From positions 1-50,133 of the forward strand of contig JBBDRV010000063.1 of assembly GCA_040905285.1 (NCBI GenBank): a stretch of 50,133 nucleotides of DNA. Reading direction: 5' to 3'. The stretch is from JBBDRV01 sp040905285 (GTDB taxonomy: Bacteria; Bacteroidota; Rhodothermia; Balneolales; Balneolaceae). Position numbers and translations under genes: made by a program. Below the pieces are notes generated by a model. It saw only the letters and a list, made by a program, of their open reading frames with translations, was not told the origin of the DNA and made no database searches. Below are positions 8,683 through 18,050 of the stretch, in pieces (the first letter of the stretch is position 1; the number at the start of each line of letters is the position of its first letter).

Positions 8683-9990
8683 ATGAAACGAAGACAGTTT
8701 TTTACGACAGCAGCAGTAGCTTCACTGGGGACAATCGGGGGATATGGCATTGGGAGGGCGCGTTCCGTGGAGCAGGATCCGGACAGTCCGGTCATTGAAA
8801 CCCTCGGCGGAATGACCCTTGAAGAGCATCGGGACAAGTACAGGGATGATCTTTTTAACCGCTTTCTTCCGAACATGGATGAAAGTGTCATAGATCACGA
8901 AAACGGCGGATTCATGTGTGCGGTCAATATCCAGACAGGTGAACGGACGAATGACAACAAGCGGGCCTGGTACGAAGGTCGCGGGATGTGGGTCTATTCG
9001 TTTCTGTTTAACAACGTTGAACAGGATAGCAGATACCTTGAGATAGCCCGCAAATCAAAAGATTTTATACTGCCGCTCGAACCTTCCGGAGATGAATTCT
9101 GGCCGACTACCATTTCAAGGGATGGTGAGCCCCTTAGCGGACCGGGTGACATCTACGGCAACTTGTTTATAGCCGAAGGGCTGGCCGAATATTCGAAAGG
9201 GTCCGGTGAGCGGGAGTATTACGATCGTGCCAGAGAGATGGTTCTCAGCTGCTTTGAACGTTACGAGGATCCTTCCTACAGCTATCGGTCCGACAGTCTG
9301 GGAATTCCGAATACCAGGGTTGTCGGTCACTGGATGATATTTCTGCGGCTGGTGACTCAGATGCTCGAGCATGAAGCGGACCCCCAGCTTGAGGAAATTG
9401 CCGACCGGTGTGTGGATGCCCTGCTGACAGGCCATCTGAACTCCGAATACAATCTGATGAATGAATACCTGAACCATGACCTGAGCCTTCCGGAGAACGA
9501 GTATTCCAACTATTCGAATACGGGGCACAGCATCGAGACCCTCTGGATGGTCATGTTTGAAGCTGAGCGACGGCAGGACAATGAGCTCTTTCAAACGGCG
9601 CGCGATTTATTCAAAAGGCATATAACCGTCGCGCAGGATGCGGTTTACGGAGGCTATTTTCATCAACTGGAGCACGTGAACGACTATAACTGGGGTGTGA
9701 ACAAGGTACTCTGGCTCCAGGAGGAGATTCTCATCGGAACCCTCTTCCTGATCGAGCACACAGGTGATCCGTGGGCCCAAAAGGTCTTTGCAGATACAGA
9801 TGCATACGTTCGGGAAAAATATACCCGGCCGGGCTATAAATTCTGGACCTCCGGTGCCGACCGAAAGCTCGAGGAACACAACATGGTCCGTGCGGAACAC
9901 TATCACCATCCCCGGCAACTCATGCTGAATCTTCTCGCCGTTGAACGGATGATTGAACGCGGCGGCCGTATTACGGGCCGGTTTGCCTGA
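8683..9990 (+). CDS. AGE-family exported protein, copy 4
   Basis: A 435-residue paralogue. The leader MKRRQFFTTAAVASLGTIGG has a true Arg-Arg pair before xFF, so it is the best Tat candidate of the four tandem copies. Motifs: IDHENGGFMCAVN, KRAWYEGRGMWVYSFLFNN, GHWMIFL, GHSIETLWM with His282, and AEHYHHPRQLMLNL. The last part of this gene and about 100 bp after it were copied to 29.0-29.3 kb, where only the tail survives. It is followed by a 542-bp non-coding stretch that leads into the ECF sigma gene. The conserved residues suggest an active enzyme; substrate unknown. Confidence 0.85.
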   Translation: MKRRQFFTTAAVASLGTIGGYGIGRARSVEQDPDSPVIETLGGMTLEEHRDKYRDDLFNRFLPNMDESVIDHENGGFMCAVNIQTGERTNDNKRAWYEGRGMWVYSFLFNNVEQDSRYLEIARKSKDFILPLEPSGDEFWPTTISRDGEPLSGPGDIYGNLFIAEGLAEYSKGSGEREYYDRAREMVLSCFERYEDPSYSYRSDSLGIPNTRVVGHWMIFLRLVTQMLEHEADPQLEEIADRCVDALLTGHLNSEYNLMNEYLNHDLSLPENEYSNYSNTGHSIETLWMVMFEAERRQDNELFQTARDLFKRHITVAQDAVYGGYFHQLEHVNDYNWGVNKVLWLQEEILIGTLFLIEHTGDPWAQKVFADTDAYVREKYTRPGYKFWTSGADRKLEEHNMVRAEHYHHPRQLMLNLLAVERMIERGGRITGRFA

Positions 9991-10092
9991 GTGCTAACCT
10001 GACTGCTGTTTCGTGGAAACCGGGGTTTACGACAGGGAGAGTCCCCGTCCGGGGCTCCGTTTTCTCTCTGAAATCCTCTGAAAAATCCGGGG
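9825..10092 (+). repeat. Long direct repeat, copy 1 (AGE tail plus 3' spacer)
   Basis: The last 55 or so codons of AGE copy 4 and the next 100 bp match the block at 29037-29285 nearly base for base. The second copy differs by a few substitutions, a 9-base deletion inside the HPRQLML codons and a 10-base deletion near the end. The shared non-coding part shows that this is a DNA duplication and not just protein conservation. Confidence 0.95.
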
Positions 10093-10532
10093 CAATGTCC
10101 TTGCGACAGGTCTGTCCGATTTACAGAATTTTTATACATCCGGAGAGAAGGCAGACGGATGGAGATGGTCTGCCTTTCATGGTATTCCCCCGGCAGGAAT
10201 TCAGGAAAGAAAATAGCTCCCTGCTAGTCTGTAGTGGCCGGAATTCCGGAGTTCGACCTGCAGGACTAAGGTCGGAATTTGCCGTAAGAGGACTGTCAAG
10301 TGGAGCTTCTTTTTTGAACGTATTCCACAGCCTTCCAGCAGGATTTTATACGTAATTTCAGTTTAACCTGCTTCACTTCTTGTAATTTATCCGGATTATT
10401 CTTAGTAAAAGGATACGTCCTGGCGCTGTTATAACACGGGACGGAATGATATGTACAAACCTGCAGAAGCAGCGAAATAGATGATTGATATGAGATAACA
10501 GGTTACTACGTATCCTTTTTGGGAGAAAAAGG
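9991..10532 (+). other. 542-bp intergenic region before the ECF sigma gene
   Basis: No convincing gene. The first 100 bp belong to the long direct repeat shared with 29.2 kb. A perfect 9-bp inverted repeat, AAGGCAGAC...GTCTGCCTT (10148-10176, 11-nt loop), follows, with only a weak T tract, so it is a poor terminator. The last 126 bp hold the alternative pairing elements described separately. Confidence 0.7.
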
Positions 10533-10534
10533 AT
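10407..10534 (+). promoter_or_regulatory. Candidate RNA switch over the ECF sigma start codon
   Basis: Three elements can pair in two exclusive ways. Element A (10407-10418) is AAAAGGATACGT. Element B (10508-10519, extendable to 10520) is ACGTATCCTTTT, the exact reverse complement of A. Element C (10526-10534) is AAAAAGGAT, which pairs perfectly over 9 bp with the 3' part of B (ATCCTTTTT) around a GGGAG loop. The B:C hairpin covers the purine-rich ribosome-binding region and the first two bases of the ATG at 10533; A:B would release them. The pairing is seen directly; a regulatory role is inference. Confidence 0.5.
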
Positions 10535-11117
10535 GGAAAACATGAAAAATATCCGGGATCACCGGCTTATCAATGAAATCCGTTGGGGAAGCAAGAGCGC
10601 GTTCGAGCAACTCTTTTTCGACTATTATTATCCGTTGTGCAGATTTGCTTTAAAACTGACGGGATGCAGTGAACTTGCAAGAGATATTGTACAGGATGTT
10701 TTCTTCAAGCTCTGGAAAAACAGAGAGACCTGGAATATTCAGAGTTCCCTTCAGGCCTATCTGTACAAAGCTGTCCGGAATCAGGGTTTGAGTGTGATGG
10801 AAAAACAGGATTCATGGGAGATGCTCATCGATGACTATAATATTCAAATCAGAGAAGAGCCGGAAGAAGAGACCTTTGCGGAAGAAGATTTTGACTTTCC
10901 GGTTGCCGGTCGGCAGGACATTCTGGTTCACCGGATATGGATGATTGTCGATCAGATGCCTCCTCAACGCAAAACGGTTTTCGAACTTCACCGCAAACAC
11001 GGGTTGATGTACGCCGAAATATCGCAAGTCATGGATATCGCTCCGAAAACGGTCGAAAACCATATGGCGAAAGCTTTGCAGGACCTGAGAGATAAACTTC
11101 ACGTCGATTCCGACTGA
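10533..11117 (+). CDS. ECF-type RNA polymerase sigma-70 factor (SusCD/FecR-linked)
   Basis: A 194-residue cytoplasmic sigma factor of the extracytoplasmic-function class common in Bacteroidota. Region 2 spans about residues 25-92 (AFEQLFFDYYYPLCRF, then ARDIVQDVFFKLWKN and SSLQAYLYKAVRNQ). Region 4, a helix-turn-helix, spans about 130-187 (VDQMPPQRKTVFELHRKHGL, YAEISQVMDIAPKTVENHMA). The next gene encodes a FecR anti-sigma factor and the one after it a SusC with an STN domain, the usual three-part trans-envelope signalling set. It should therefore switch on the downstream SusCD locus when the glycan is sensed. An alternative in-frame ATG lies 9 bp downstream. A broken relative of this gene lies at 29.45 kb. 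Confidence 0.93.
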   Translation: MENMKNIRDHRLINEIRWGSKSAFEQLFFDYYYPLCRFALKLTGCSELARDIVQDVFFKLWKNRETWNIQSSLQAYLYKAVRNQGLSVMEKQDSWEMLIDDYNIQIREEPEEETFAEEDFDFPVAGRQDILVHRIWMIVDQMPPQRKTVFELHRKHGLMYAEISQVMDIAPKTVENHMAKALQDLRDKLHVDSD

Positions 11118-11356
11118 TTATTCGGTTGAATGGGATTTCAGAGCCCGCTCTCCAGGACTTTCAACTTGCACTTCAGGGACATCTGGGCCTACTCTTCCAG
11201 AATCCTATATGAAACATTCTCTGAACCGACTCTCAGGGACTCTATCTGAGCCCACTCTCGAGGGTCGTAGATCCGCATTTTCAAAATCCGGCGATTACGT
11301 TAGCCGTTCTCTTGGGTTAAATCGGGCCGGTTCTTCCATGCTGCGTTCCCTTCCCG

Positions 11357-11378
11357 TTTTTCCGGTGAACCGGAAAAA
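11357..11378. promoter_or_regulatory. 22-bp palindrome upstream of fecR
   Basis: TTTTTCCGGT-GA-ACCGGAAAAA is a perfect 10-bp inverted repeat around 2 bases, followed by TTTT. It could be an operator for a dimeric regulator or a hairpin that attenuates transcription from sigma into FecR. Structure is seen; role is inference. Confidence 0.5.
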
Positions 11379-11440
11379 TTTTCTGAAGGACTGGGGGTGT
11401 CCGTTTTTTCTTCAGTCTTATGGTAGAGACAAAGAGGAAT

Positions 11441-11480
11441 CATGATGTCGCTGGTAAATTCATGATATCGCTGGTAAATT
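11441..11480. repeat. 20-bp tandem duplication upstream of fecR
   Basis: Two adjacent copies of CATGATRTCGCTGGTAAATT differ at one base (G/A) and end 21 bp before the FecR start codon. They could be regulatory iterons or a slippage product. Confidence 0.9.
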
Positions 11481-11501
11481 TTTAATAAACAGGAAAGACA
11501 A

Positions 11502-12563
11502 GTGAACCGGACGATTTTAGTACGTTACCTGTCCCGTGAATGCAGCGAACGAGAAAAAGAAAGGGTTGAGGAATGGCTGGAAAAAGATCCTCAAAATCGC
11601 ATAGAGCTGAAAGAGCTGGAAAAAATCTGGAAAGCGAGTGAGAGGACGTCATCGGAAGAGCCTGACGATCCCTTCAATGCTGAAGAAGACTGGAGAAATC
11701 TTGCCTATCGCATCGGGAGAGAGGAGGGTCTAAAAATATCAGAAGGATCCGGAACCCGTTCGAAGAAACCGTCCGCACGTGCGATTCCACTCCTTCATTC
11801 CCGACTGACGCAGATGGCGAAAATAGCTGCGATCCTTTTATTCGGAGCTTTAATCGGGGCTTTGACATGGCAGAGTGTCAATATGATTTCACCCGTGGAA
11901 GAAGGGCCCACCGTTCGGGAAATCGCCGTGGAAAAAGGGCAGCGGTCCAACATTATGCTTACCGATGGGACAAACGTCAAGTTGAACGCCGACAGCAAGA
12001 TCAGCATGCCCGAATTCTTCCGTCCCGACAAGCGTGAAATACATCTGGTGGAAGGAGAAGCCTATTTTGAAGTGGCCGAAGATCCCGATAAACCGTTTTT
12101 GATCCATTCCGGCGGATCTGTCATCCGTGTCCTGGGGACTTCTTTTTCCGTCCGTTCCTATCCGGAGGATGACGGCGTGCGGGTCGTGGTGAAAGAAGGA
12201 ACCGTTTCACTGGCTCCGGACGGCGAGGAAAACGGCGGAGTTGTATTAACGGCCGAACAACTGGGGCTTTTCTCTTTTGCCGATCAGAGCATCGCCTCTG
12301 AAAAGGTCGAGGATGTGGAACTGTATCTAAGCTGGACCGAAGGGTATCTGAAGTTCCAGGACGCTTCCATGAAAGAGGTCGCCGCAACGCTGGAACGCAA
12401 GTACAACGTCCAGGTGAAGTTCAGAAATCCGGAGCTGGCGGAGATGAAACTGACGGCAGAACTCAAGGGACGTTCGATCCTCAGTGTTTTGAACGTCATC
12501 TCGGCTTCTCTGGACATCGATTATCTTGAAACAGATCAGCAGACAATAACTTTTTTCAATTAG
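11502..12563 (+). CDS. FecR-family anti-sigma factor / signal transducer
   Basis: A 353-residue inner-membrane regulator. The N-terminal cytoplasmic part (residues 1-100) includes VRYLSRECSEREKERVEEWL, typical of the sigma-binding segment. One transmembrane helix lies at about 107-126 (KIAAILLFGALIGALTW). The periplasmic FecR domain follows, with VEKGQRSNIMLTDGTNVKLN, EGEAYFEVAEDPDKPFLIHS and RVLGTSFSVRSYPEDDGVRV. A C-terminal DUF4974-like part (LKFQDASMKEVAATLERKYN) docks to STN domains in known systems. Start is GTG, preceded by AGGAAAGACA. It should hold the sigma factor until the STN-bearing SusC two steps downstream reports ligand. Confidence 0.95.
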   Translation: MNRTILVRYLSRECSEREKERVEEWLEKDPQNRIELKELEKIWKASERTSSEEPDDPFNAEEDWRNLAYRIGREEGLKISEGSGTRSKKPSARAIPLLHSRLTQMAKIAAILLFGALIGALTWQSVNMISPVEEGPTVREIAVEKGQRSNIMLTDGTNVKLNADSKISMPEFFRPDKREIHLVEGEAYFEVAEDPDKPFLIHSGGSVIRVLGTSFSVRSYPEDDGVRVVVKEGTVSLAPDGEENGGVVLTAEQLGLFSFADQSIASEKVEDVELYLSWTEGYLKFQDASMKEVAATLERKYNVQVKFRNPELAEMKLTAELKGRSILSVLNVISASLDIDYLETDQQTITFFN

Positions 12564-12710
12564 ATCCCGAGGTTCCGGTCATCAAGAGACCGCATTTATA
12601 GAGGCGTAACTGAGCGTAATAAAATTTTTTCCGCCGGACGTTGAAGTACAGACGGTGGATCTCAGATAAAGTGGTTTCACTCAACATTACTCAACTCCCA
12701 AGGAGGCAAT

Positions 12711-15700
12711 ATGTTATGTCCAATTACAAAGCATTCGTTGAAATGTTTTGGTTTTCTGGTGCTGTTTTCCATCGGATGCCTGCACGTAAACGCCACAGTA
12801 CTCCAGTCCACTATACTCCAGTCGGATACCTACACTTCGCTGGCCAGTAATTTATACGAGAACAACTTATTTTACGAAGTTCATACGTATTCGGATCACA
12901 TTGTCGAACTGAAGCAAATTATCGCCATCAGGGCGGAAGACACTCCGCTAAAGGAAGTTTTGGAGGAAATTGCCGGGAAGGCCGGTCTGGGGATTGCTTA
13001 TAATGCCGAACTGCAGGCATTGAACCGGCCGGTGAATCTGGATTTTCAACGGATCTCGGTGGGGGATGCGCTTCTGTTTGCCCTGAAGGGCAGCAGATAT
13101 GAACCGGCGATTTCCAAAACGCGCGAGATCGTATTACTCCCCAAAGCGACCCCCGAAGTCCCTCTCGAACCCGATGAGAAAACGGTGGATGTTTACCAGG
13201 AGGTTGTGGAGGGGCAGGTTTCGGACGCGACGACAGAACAATCCCTCCCGGGGGTCAACATTGTCGTTCAGGGAACAAATATGGGAACCGTCACGGATGC
13301 GGACGGAAATTTCAGTCTCAGCGTTCCCTCTTTGAATGAATCGCTGGTGATCTCCTATATCGGTTATCAGGCCCAGGAAATTGCGCTGGAAGGTCGCACC
13401 ACGCTGGATGTTGTGCTTCAGCCTCTGGTCATTTCGGGTCAGGAGATGGTCGTGACGGCCTTCGGACTGCAGAGGGAACAAAGATCTCTGTCGTACAGCA
13501 CTCAGGGCGTCGATACCGAAACGCTGACAGAGGCACGTGAATTGAACGTCATGAATTCCCTGCAGGGAAAAGTGGCCGGTTTGGCCATTAATCAGGCGGG
13601 TTCGGGTGTCGGTGCGCCGACACGTGTTATTCTTCGCGGAAACCGATCCATTTCCGGAGACAGCCAGCCTCTGTATGTCATCGACGGGGTCCCCATTCGT
13701 GGAAATCCCGAGGATCTGAATCCGGACAACATCCAGTCGATCAACGTATTGAAAGGACCGAACGCCGCAGCTCTCTACGGAAGTGCAGCTCAAAACGGTG
13801 CGATCGTTATCGAGACGACACAGCCACAGAGCGGCGTCGTCGATGTCAGCCTCAGCAATACATTTCAGGTTCAGAATCCGATCCTTTCCATTCCGTTTCA
13901 AAATCAGTACGGCCAGGGTGTCGGGGGGAATTACACAGCCAGTTCGGAAGAATCCTGGGGACCGAGAATGGAGGGGCAGATGGTCGATCACTGGTCGTTC
14001 GATCCGGCCGATGCCGGAAGGCAATATTCTCTTACTCCACAGCCCAACAACGTTCGCGACGGCTTCCAGAGAGGGTTTAACACTGCCACGAATTTGAGTG
14101 CCAGTGTCGGAGTGGAAAATATCCAGGGGGTGTTTTCCTACACCCGTACCGACGCCCGGGGGATTGTACCGGGTAATGAGCTGGCGAAAAACAACGTCAT
14201 GATGAGGATCGTCACCCAGTTGACAGACGACGTGACTCTGGACGGGAAAGTGGACTACATGCAGCAGGGCATTGAAAACGCCTTTTCCCAGGGGGAGAAC
14301 AACTTCAACCCGATGAGGCAACTATACAGAATGCCGCGGAATATTCGTACGGGTGACGCCACACACTTTGAGTATGTAAGCCCCGAAGGGATCGTGCGTC
14401 AGAACTTCTGGAATCCCGGTTCCACCAACGGCTACAATCCGTACTATTTGTTAAATCGTGCCGTGAGTGAAGATACAAGGGAACGGGTCATTGCAACGAC
14501 CTCGCTGAGGTATGACATATCGGAACAGTTGAATTTCATGATCCGTACCTCCTATGACGGCGCAAACAACAATGGTGATGAAAAATTATACCGCGATTTT
14601 TACGCCAGAGCCCCTGAAGGACGTTACACCATCTCCAGAAGCGATGCCCAGCAGTTGAACAGCGACTTTCTCTTCTCCTATACAGAGGATATTTCCGAGG
14701 ACTGGCTGATCAATGCCAATTTCGGCGGCAGTATTGAGCAACAGCGAAACAGTTCCCTGAACTCCGGTACGGGGGAGGGTTTACTGGTATCCAATTTCTT
14801 CGCCTTGTCCAATACCCTGGATGATCAGTCCAGCTACAATCCGGGCAACCCGGAGGATACGAGGTCGTTGTATTCCTTCGGCCAGATCGGCTGGAGAGAC
14901 GCGATCTATCTGGATATCACCGGCCGGAATGACTGGAGCTCGACTCTGCCGGAAGAGAGTCGTTCCTACTTTTACCCATCGGTGGGATTGTCCGTGGTTC
15001 TTTCCGATATCATTCCCAGTCTCCCTGAAACGATCTCCTTTGCAAAAGTGAGAACGTCCTGGGCACAGGTGGGAAACAGCGCGCCGCCCTATATGTTGAA
15101 CCGTACCGCCAGTTTCCAGGGAGGCGGCAATCAAGGGTATCTTGCCCTGAACAGCACACTGCCGAATCCGGACCTCAAACCCGAAATGACAGAATCTGTA
15201 GAAGCAGGCCTGGATGTGCGTCTGTTTAACGGCAGACTCGGGTTCGATGTCACGGTCTACAAAATGAACACCTACGATCAGCTTTTCACGATTGCTTTGC
15301 CGGTGGGATCCGGAGCCGGACAGTACTTCACCAACGGTGGAGATGTTGAAAACAAAGGTCTGGAGGTTCTTTTGTCAACCACGCCGGTACAAGGCAGCAT
15401 TCTGAACTGGGACATGGATTTCAACTTCGGATTGAACCGCAACATGGTCAACGAGATTTCCGACGAACGACCGCGGGTCGGTGTCGGCGGCGATACCTAT
15501 ATGCGGGAATATGTCGTCGAACAGGGAAAACCCTTCGGCGAAGTCTATTCAAGGGGCTTTCTGAGAGATGATCAGGGACGGGTAATTGTAGATCCAGACG
15601 GTATTCCACGAAGTTCCGGTTCCAGAGCTACGAAAGTTGCCAACTTCAATCCCGACTGGACCGGAAGCATCTCCAGTATGCTGTCTTACCGTAACTTCAG

Positions 15701-16202
15701 CGGCAGTTTTCTGATCGACCACAGGCAGGGCGGTACCAGCGTGTCTCTGACCAACGCCATTCTTTATGGAGACGGACAGAGGGTGGAAACGCTCCAGGGC
15801 CGGGAAGGCGGGCTTGTCTTTGGTGAAAATGTCTTTTCGGATGAAACGGCCGTTCTGGATGACGGTACCCCCAACAATATCGAGGTAAATGCCCAAACCC
15901 TGTGGAGAAATATAGGGGGCAGAAACGCTCCGATCGGCGAAGCTTTTGTCGAAGATGCGACCAGTACAAAACTCCGGGAAATAACACTCGGGTATAATTT
16001 GCCACGGTCCGTGCTGGATCCGCTGGGGGTTTCCAACATCAAGATTTCCCTGGTCGCCCGGAACCTGTTGTTCATTTACAGGGCTTCTGACTCACTCGAT
16101 CCTGATTTCCTGGTTGGAACGGGCACGATCGCCGAAGGTTTCCAGTCATTTGCTCCTCCGACAACCAGAACATACGGTGTGAATTTTCAAATAGATTTAT
16201 GA
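12711..16202 (+). CDS. SusC-type TonB-dependent transporter with N-terminal STN signalling domain
   Basis: A 1163-residue outer-membrane protein. After a leader (about residues 1-28) comes an STN (secretin/TonB N-terminal) domain at about 68-145 (RAEDTPLKEVLEEIAGKAGL, SVGDALLFALKGS). A carboxypeptidase-regulatory-like domain follows at about 167-245 (SLPGVNIVVQGTNMGTVTDA), then the plug (VIDGVPIRGNPEDLNPDNIQ, LKGPNAAALYGSAAQNGAIV), then the barrel ending with a hydrophobic beta strand. The STN domain is what the complete SusC at 38.5 kb lacks. It couples ligand import to the FecR/sigma pair just upstream. The start is supported by AAGGAGG 4 bp before ATG, a strong Shine-Dalgarno site that is unusual among these genes. 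SusD follows by 44 bp. Confidence 0.95.
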   Translation: MLCPITKHSLKCFGFLVLFSIGCLHVNATVLQSTILQSDTYTSLASNLYENNLFYEVHTYSDHIVELKQIIAIRAEDTPLKEVLEEIAGKAGLGIAYNAELQALNRPVNLDFQRISVGDALLFALKGSRYEPAISKTREIVLLPKATPEVPLEPDEKTVDVYQEVVEGQVSDATTEQSLPGVNIVVQGTNMGTVTDADGNFSLSVPSLNESLVISYIGYQAQEIALEGRTTLDVVLQPLVISGQEMVVTAFGLQREQRSLSYSTQGVDTETLTEARELNVMNSLQGKVAGLAINQAGSGVGAPTRVILRGNRSISGDSQPLYVIDGVPIRGNPEDLNPDNIQSINVLKGPNAAALYGSAAQNGAIVIETTQPQSGVVDVSLSNTFQVQNPILSIPFQNQYGQGVGGNYTASSEESWGPRMEGQMVDHWSFDPADAGRQYSLTPQPNNVRDGFQRGFNTATNLSASVGVENIQGVFSYTRTDARGIVPGNELAKNNVMMRIVTQLTDDVTLDGKVDYMQQGIENAFSQGENNFNPMRQLYRMPRNIRTGDATHFEYVSPEGIVRQNFWNPGSTNGYNPYYLLNRAVSEDTRERVIATTSLRYDISEQLNFMIRTSYDGANNNGDEKLYRDFYARAPEGRYTISRSDAQQLNSDFLFSYTEDISEDWLINANFGGSIEQQRNSSLNSGTGEGLLVSNFFALSNTLDDQSSYNPGNPEDTRSLYSFGQIGWRDAIYLDITGRNDWSSTLPEESRSYFYPSVGLSVVLSDIIPSLPETISFAKVRTSWAQVGNSAPPYMLNRTASFQGGGNQGYLALNSTLPNPDLKPEMTESVEAGLDVRLFNGRLGFDVTVYKMNTYDQLFTIALPVGSGAGQYFTNGGDVENKGLEVLLSTTPVQGSILNWDMDFNFGLNRNMVNEISDERPRVGVGGDTYMREYVVEQGKPFGEVYSRGFLRDDQGRVIVDPDGIPRSSGSRATKVANFNPDWTGSISSMLSYRNFSGSFLIDHRQGGTSVSLTNAILYGDGQRVETLQGREGGLVFGENVFSDETAVLDDGTPNNIEVNAQTLWRNIGGRNAPIGEAFVEDATSTKLREITLGYNLPRSVLDPLGVSNIKISLVARNLLFIYRASDSLDPDFLVGTGTIAEGFQSFAPPTTRTYGVNFQIDL

Positions 16203-16246
16203 GGGTCGAACCATAAAAAATTAACTGCATTGTAAAGAGGATTATT

Positions 16247-17863
16247 ATGATTAGAAATGAGATAAAAAAACAGATCTGTGCTGCTGCCGGAATGTTCATT
16301 CTTATTATTCTTTCCGTTGCCTGTGAGGATTTTAATGAACTGAACACCCCGCCGGATGAAATCGTCGCGGAAAATGTCGACGGATCGTTGTTGGGACAGG
16401 CGTTTGCTTTTGCACAAATGTCCAGTTTTTTCGGAGAAGGCAACAACTATCAGGCCGCCTACAGCCACTATGGAAATGCCTACTCGCAGTACAAGGCGAC
16501 CATACATCCGAACTTTGATATGGATCAGCTTGAAGTGGCCAACCGGCACATGATCCTGATCAACAATAACTATTATGAGAATACAGCCCCCCAGCTTCAG
16601 TTTGTGGAAAACTACAGCGCTGAAAACGGCCTGCCGGTCGTCAATGCGATGGCCAAAATATGGCGGGTGGTGGCGTACCACCGGATGACGGATCTGTACG
16701 GGCCGGTTATCTACTCCCAGTTCGGAAATGGTGAAACCAGTGTGGCCTATGATGCGCAGGAAGACATCTACATGGATTTCTTCCAGACTCTGGATGAAGC
16801 GATCGCGGTCCTGGAACAGAACAGGGGCGGCAACGCCTTCGGGTCGCACGACCAGATGTATGCGGGGAATGTAGACCAGTGGATCTTGTTCGCCAATTCA
16901 CTGAGGCTTCGGCTGGCGACGCGCGTCGTGTATGTCGAACCGGAACTGGCTGAGCAGGAAGCGGAAAAGGCGATTGCAGGAGGAATCATTACGGGCAATT
17001 CAGACAACGCGGAGTTGGTAACGACGATCAATTCCGAAAACCCGCTCTCTTCCATCACGTATCATGATGAGTTTCGCATGAGTGCAACTCTGCACAGCGT
17101 CCTGGTCGGGTGGAACGATCCGCGGTTGCCGGTGTACCTGGCCGAAGTATGGAACGGAGGCGGGTACAAAGGCTTGCGCAACGGACTTCCTGCGGATCAA
17201 AAAGACCGGACTTTCCTGACCAATAACTATTCTGCCGTCGGCAACAGGTGGCGGCCGCTGTTTTCCGGTCCTTGGGGAGAAGGCGGAGTGAATGCGCCTG
17301 TTGAAGTTTTGTTGGCCGCCGAGGTGTATTTCCTCAGAGCTGAAGGGGCCCTGAGAGGTTGGGATATGGGGGGTGGCACGGCCGAGGAGTATTACAATGA
17401 AGGAATCAGGATGTCTCTGTCCCAAGACAGGATCGGCGCCTCAGCTGCAGAAATTGAAGACTACATCACCGGTACTGATTTGCCTGTCGGAATTGATGAT
17501 CCGTGGGGGACTCCGCCGATGACAGACATTCCGGTTCTATATCAACCGGGTGCGGGTTTTGAGAAACAGCTCGAACAGATCATCACCCAGAAGTGGCTGG
17601 CATTGTTTCCGGAGGGAATCGAAGCCTGGACGGAACGTCGAAGGACCGGCTATCCCGTGGGTTATGCGGTGATCAATTCCATCAATCCGAATATTCCGGT
17701 AACCGGCCTGGTCCGGAGGCAAAAATACTCTTCCGAGGAATACTCCAACAATGCTGTTGCTGTAGAAGCCGCCCTTGATCTGCTCGGAGGACCCGATGGC
17801 GACCACATCCGGGTTTGGTGGGATAAAAAACCGTTGGGAGATTATCCGACTCCGACGCAATAA
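16247..17863 (+). CDS. SusD/RagB-like lipoprotein, partner of the STN-type SusC
   Basis: A 538-residue lipoprotein (lipobox LSVAC, Cys at about residue 27). It shares the SusD features of the other two: ELNTPPDEIVAENVDGSLLG, AKIWRVVAYHRMTDLYGPVI, FANSLRLRLATRV, AAEVYFLRAEGALRGWDMGG, and WTERRRTGYPVGYAVINS near the C-terminus. It should sit on the SusC barrel at the cell surface and capture glycan fragments. It is separated from the next gene by 187 bp that hold only weak inverted repeats, so transcription may continue or restart there. Confidence 0.95.
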   Translation: MIRNEIKKQICAAAGMFILIILSVACEDFNELNTPPDEIVAENVDGSLLGQAFAFAQMSSFFGEGNNYQAAYSHYGNAYSQYKATIHPNFDMDQLEVANRHMILINNNYYENTAPQLQFVENYSAENGLPVVNAMAKIWRVVAYHRMTDLYGPVIYSQFGNGETSVAYDAQEDIYMDFFQTLDEAIAVLEQNRGGNAFGSHDQMYAGNVDQWILFANSLRLRLATRVVYVEPELAEQEAEKAIAGGIITGNSDNAELVTTINSENPLSSITYHDEFRMSATLHSVLVGWNDPRLPVYLAEVWNGGGYKGLRNGLPADQKDRTFLTNNYSAVGNRWRPLFSGPWGEGGVNAPVEVLLAAEVYFLRAEGALRGWDMGGGTAEEYYNEGIRMSLSQDRIGASAAEIEDYITGTDLPVGIDDPWGTPPMTDIPVLYQPGAGFEKQLEQIITQKWLALFPEGIEAWTERRRTGYPVGYAVINSINPNIPVTGLVRRQKYSSEEYSNNAVAVEAALDLLGGPDGDHIRVWWDKKPLGDYPTPTQ

Positions 17864-18050
17864 AACAAAGCCGGAACCTTTTTCTCCGGTTCTGCGACTG
17901 TGGCCCGGAAAACTTTCCCGAGTGGGTGCGGTTTTCACGGGCTCCGGTCCTGAACCGGGAACCGTTCCGTTGAAAGTCTTCTGAGGGACTCGGATCGCAA
18001 CCTGAGAACACACACAGCAGGGAATCATACTGAAGTCAGAACCGAAGGAT

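Larger units (their letters stand above)
11118..11501 (+). other. 384-bp gap between sigma factor and FecR genes
   Basis: These two genes usually lie close together. Here the gap has no credible gene; a 78-codon frame is Ser/Arg-rich and without family features. It contains loosely repeated CAGGGAC...CTGGGCCTACTCT-like segments near 11140-11270, a 22-bp palindrome and a 20-bp tandem duplication, the last two listed separately. Confidence 0.6.

Noticed and set aside
10095..10355. 86-codon frame after AGE copy 4
   Set aside because: No leader or motif, and it overlaps a hairpin-bearing spacer that looks non-coding.
11209..11445. 78-codon frame between sigma and FecR genes
   Set aside because: Ser/Arg-rich, no start context, no family features, and it spans the palindrome and part of the gap repeats.
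13134..14321. 395-codon minus-strand frame within the STN-type SusC
   Set aside because: It lies wholly antisense to a clearly recognised SusC plug and barrel region and has no recognisable motif.
17864..18050. Terminator after the second SusD gene
   Set aside because: Only short imperfect inverted repeats (about 7 bp with a wobble) without a following T tract.
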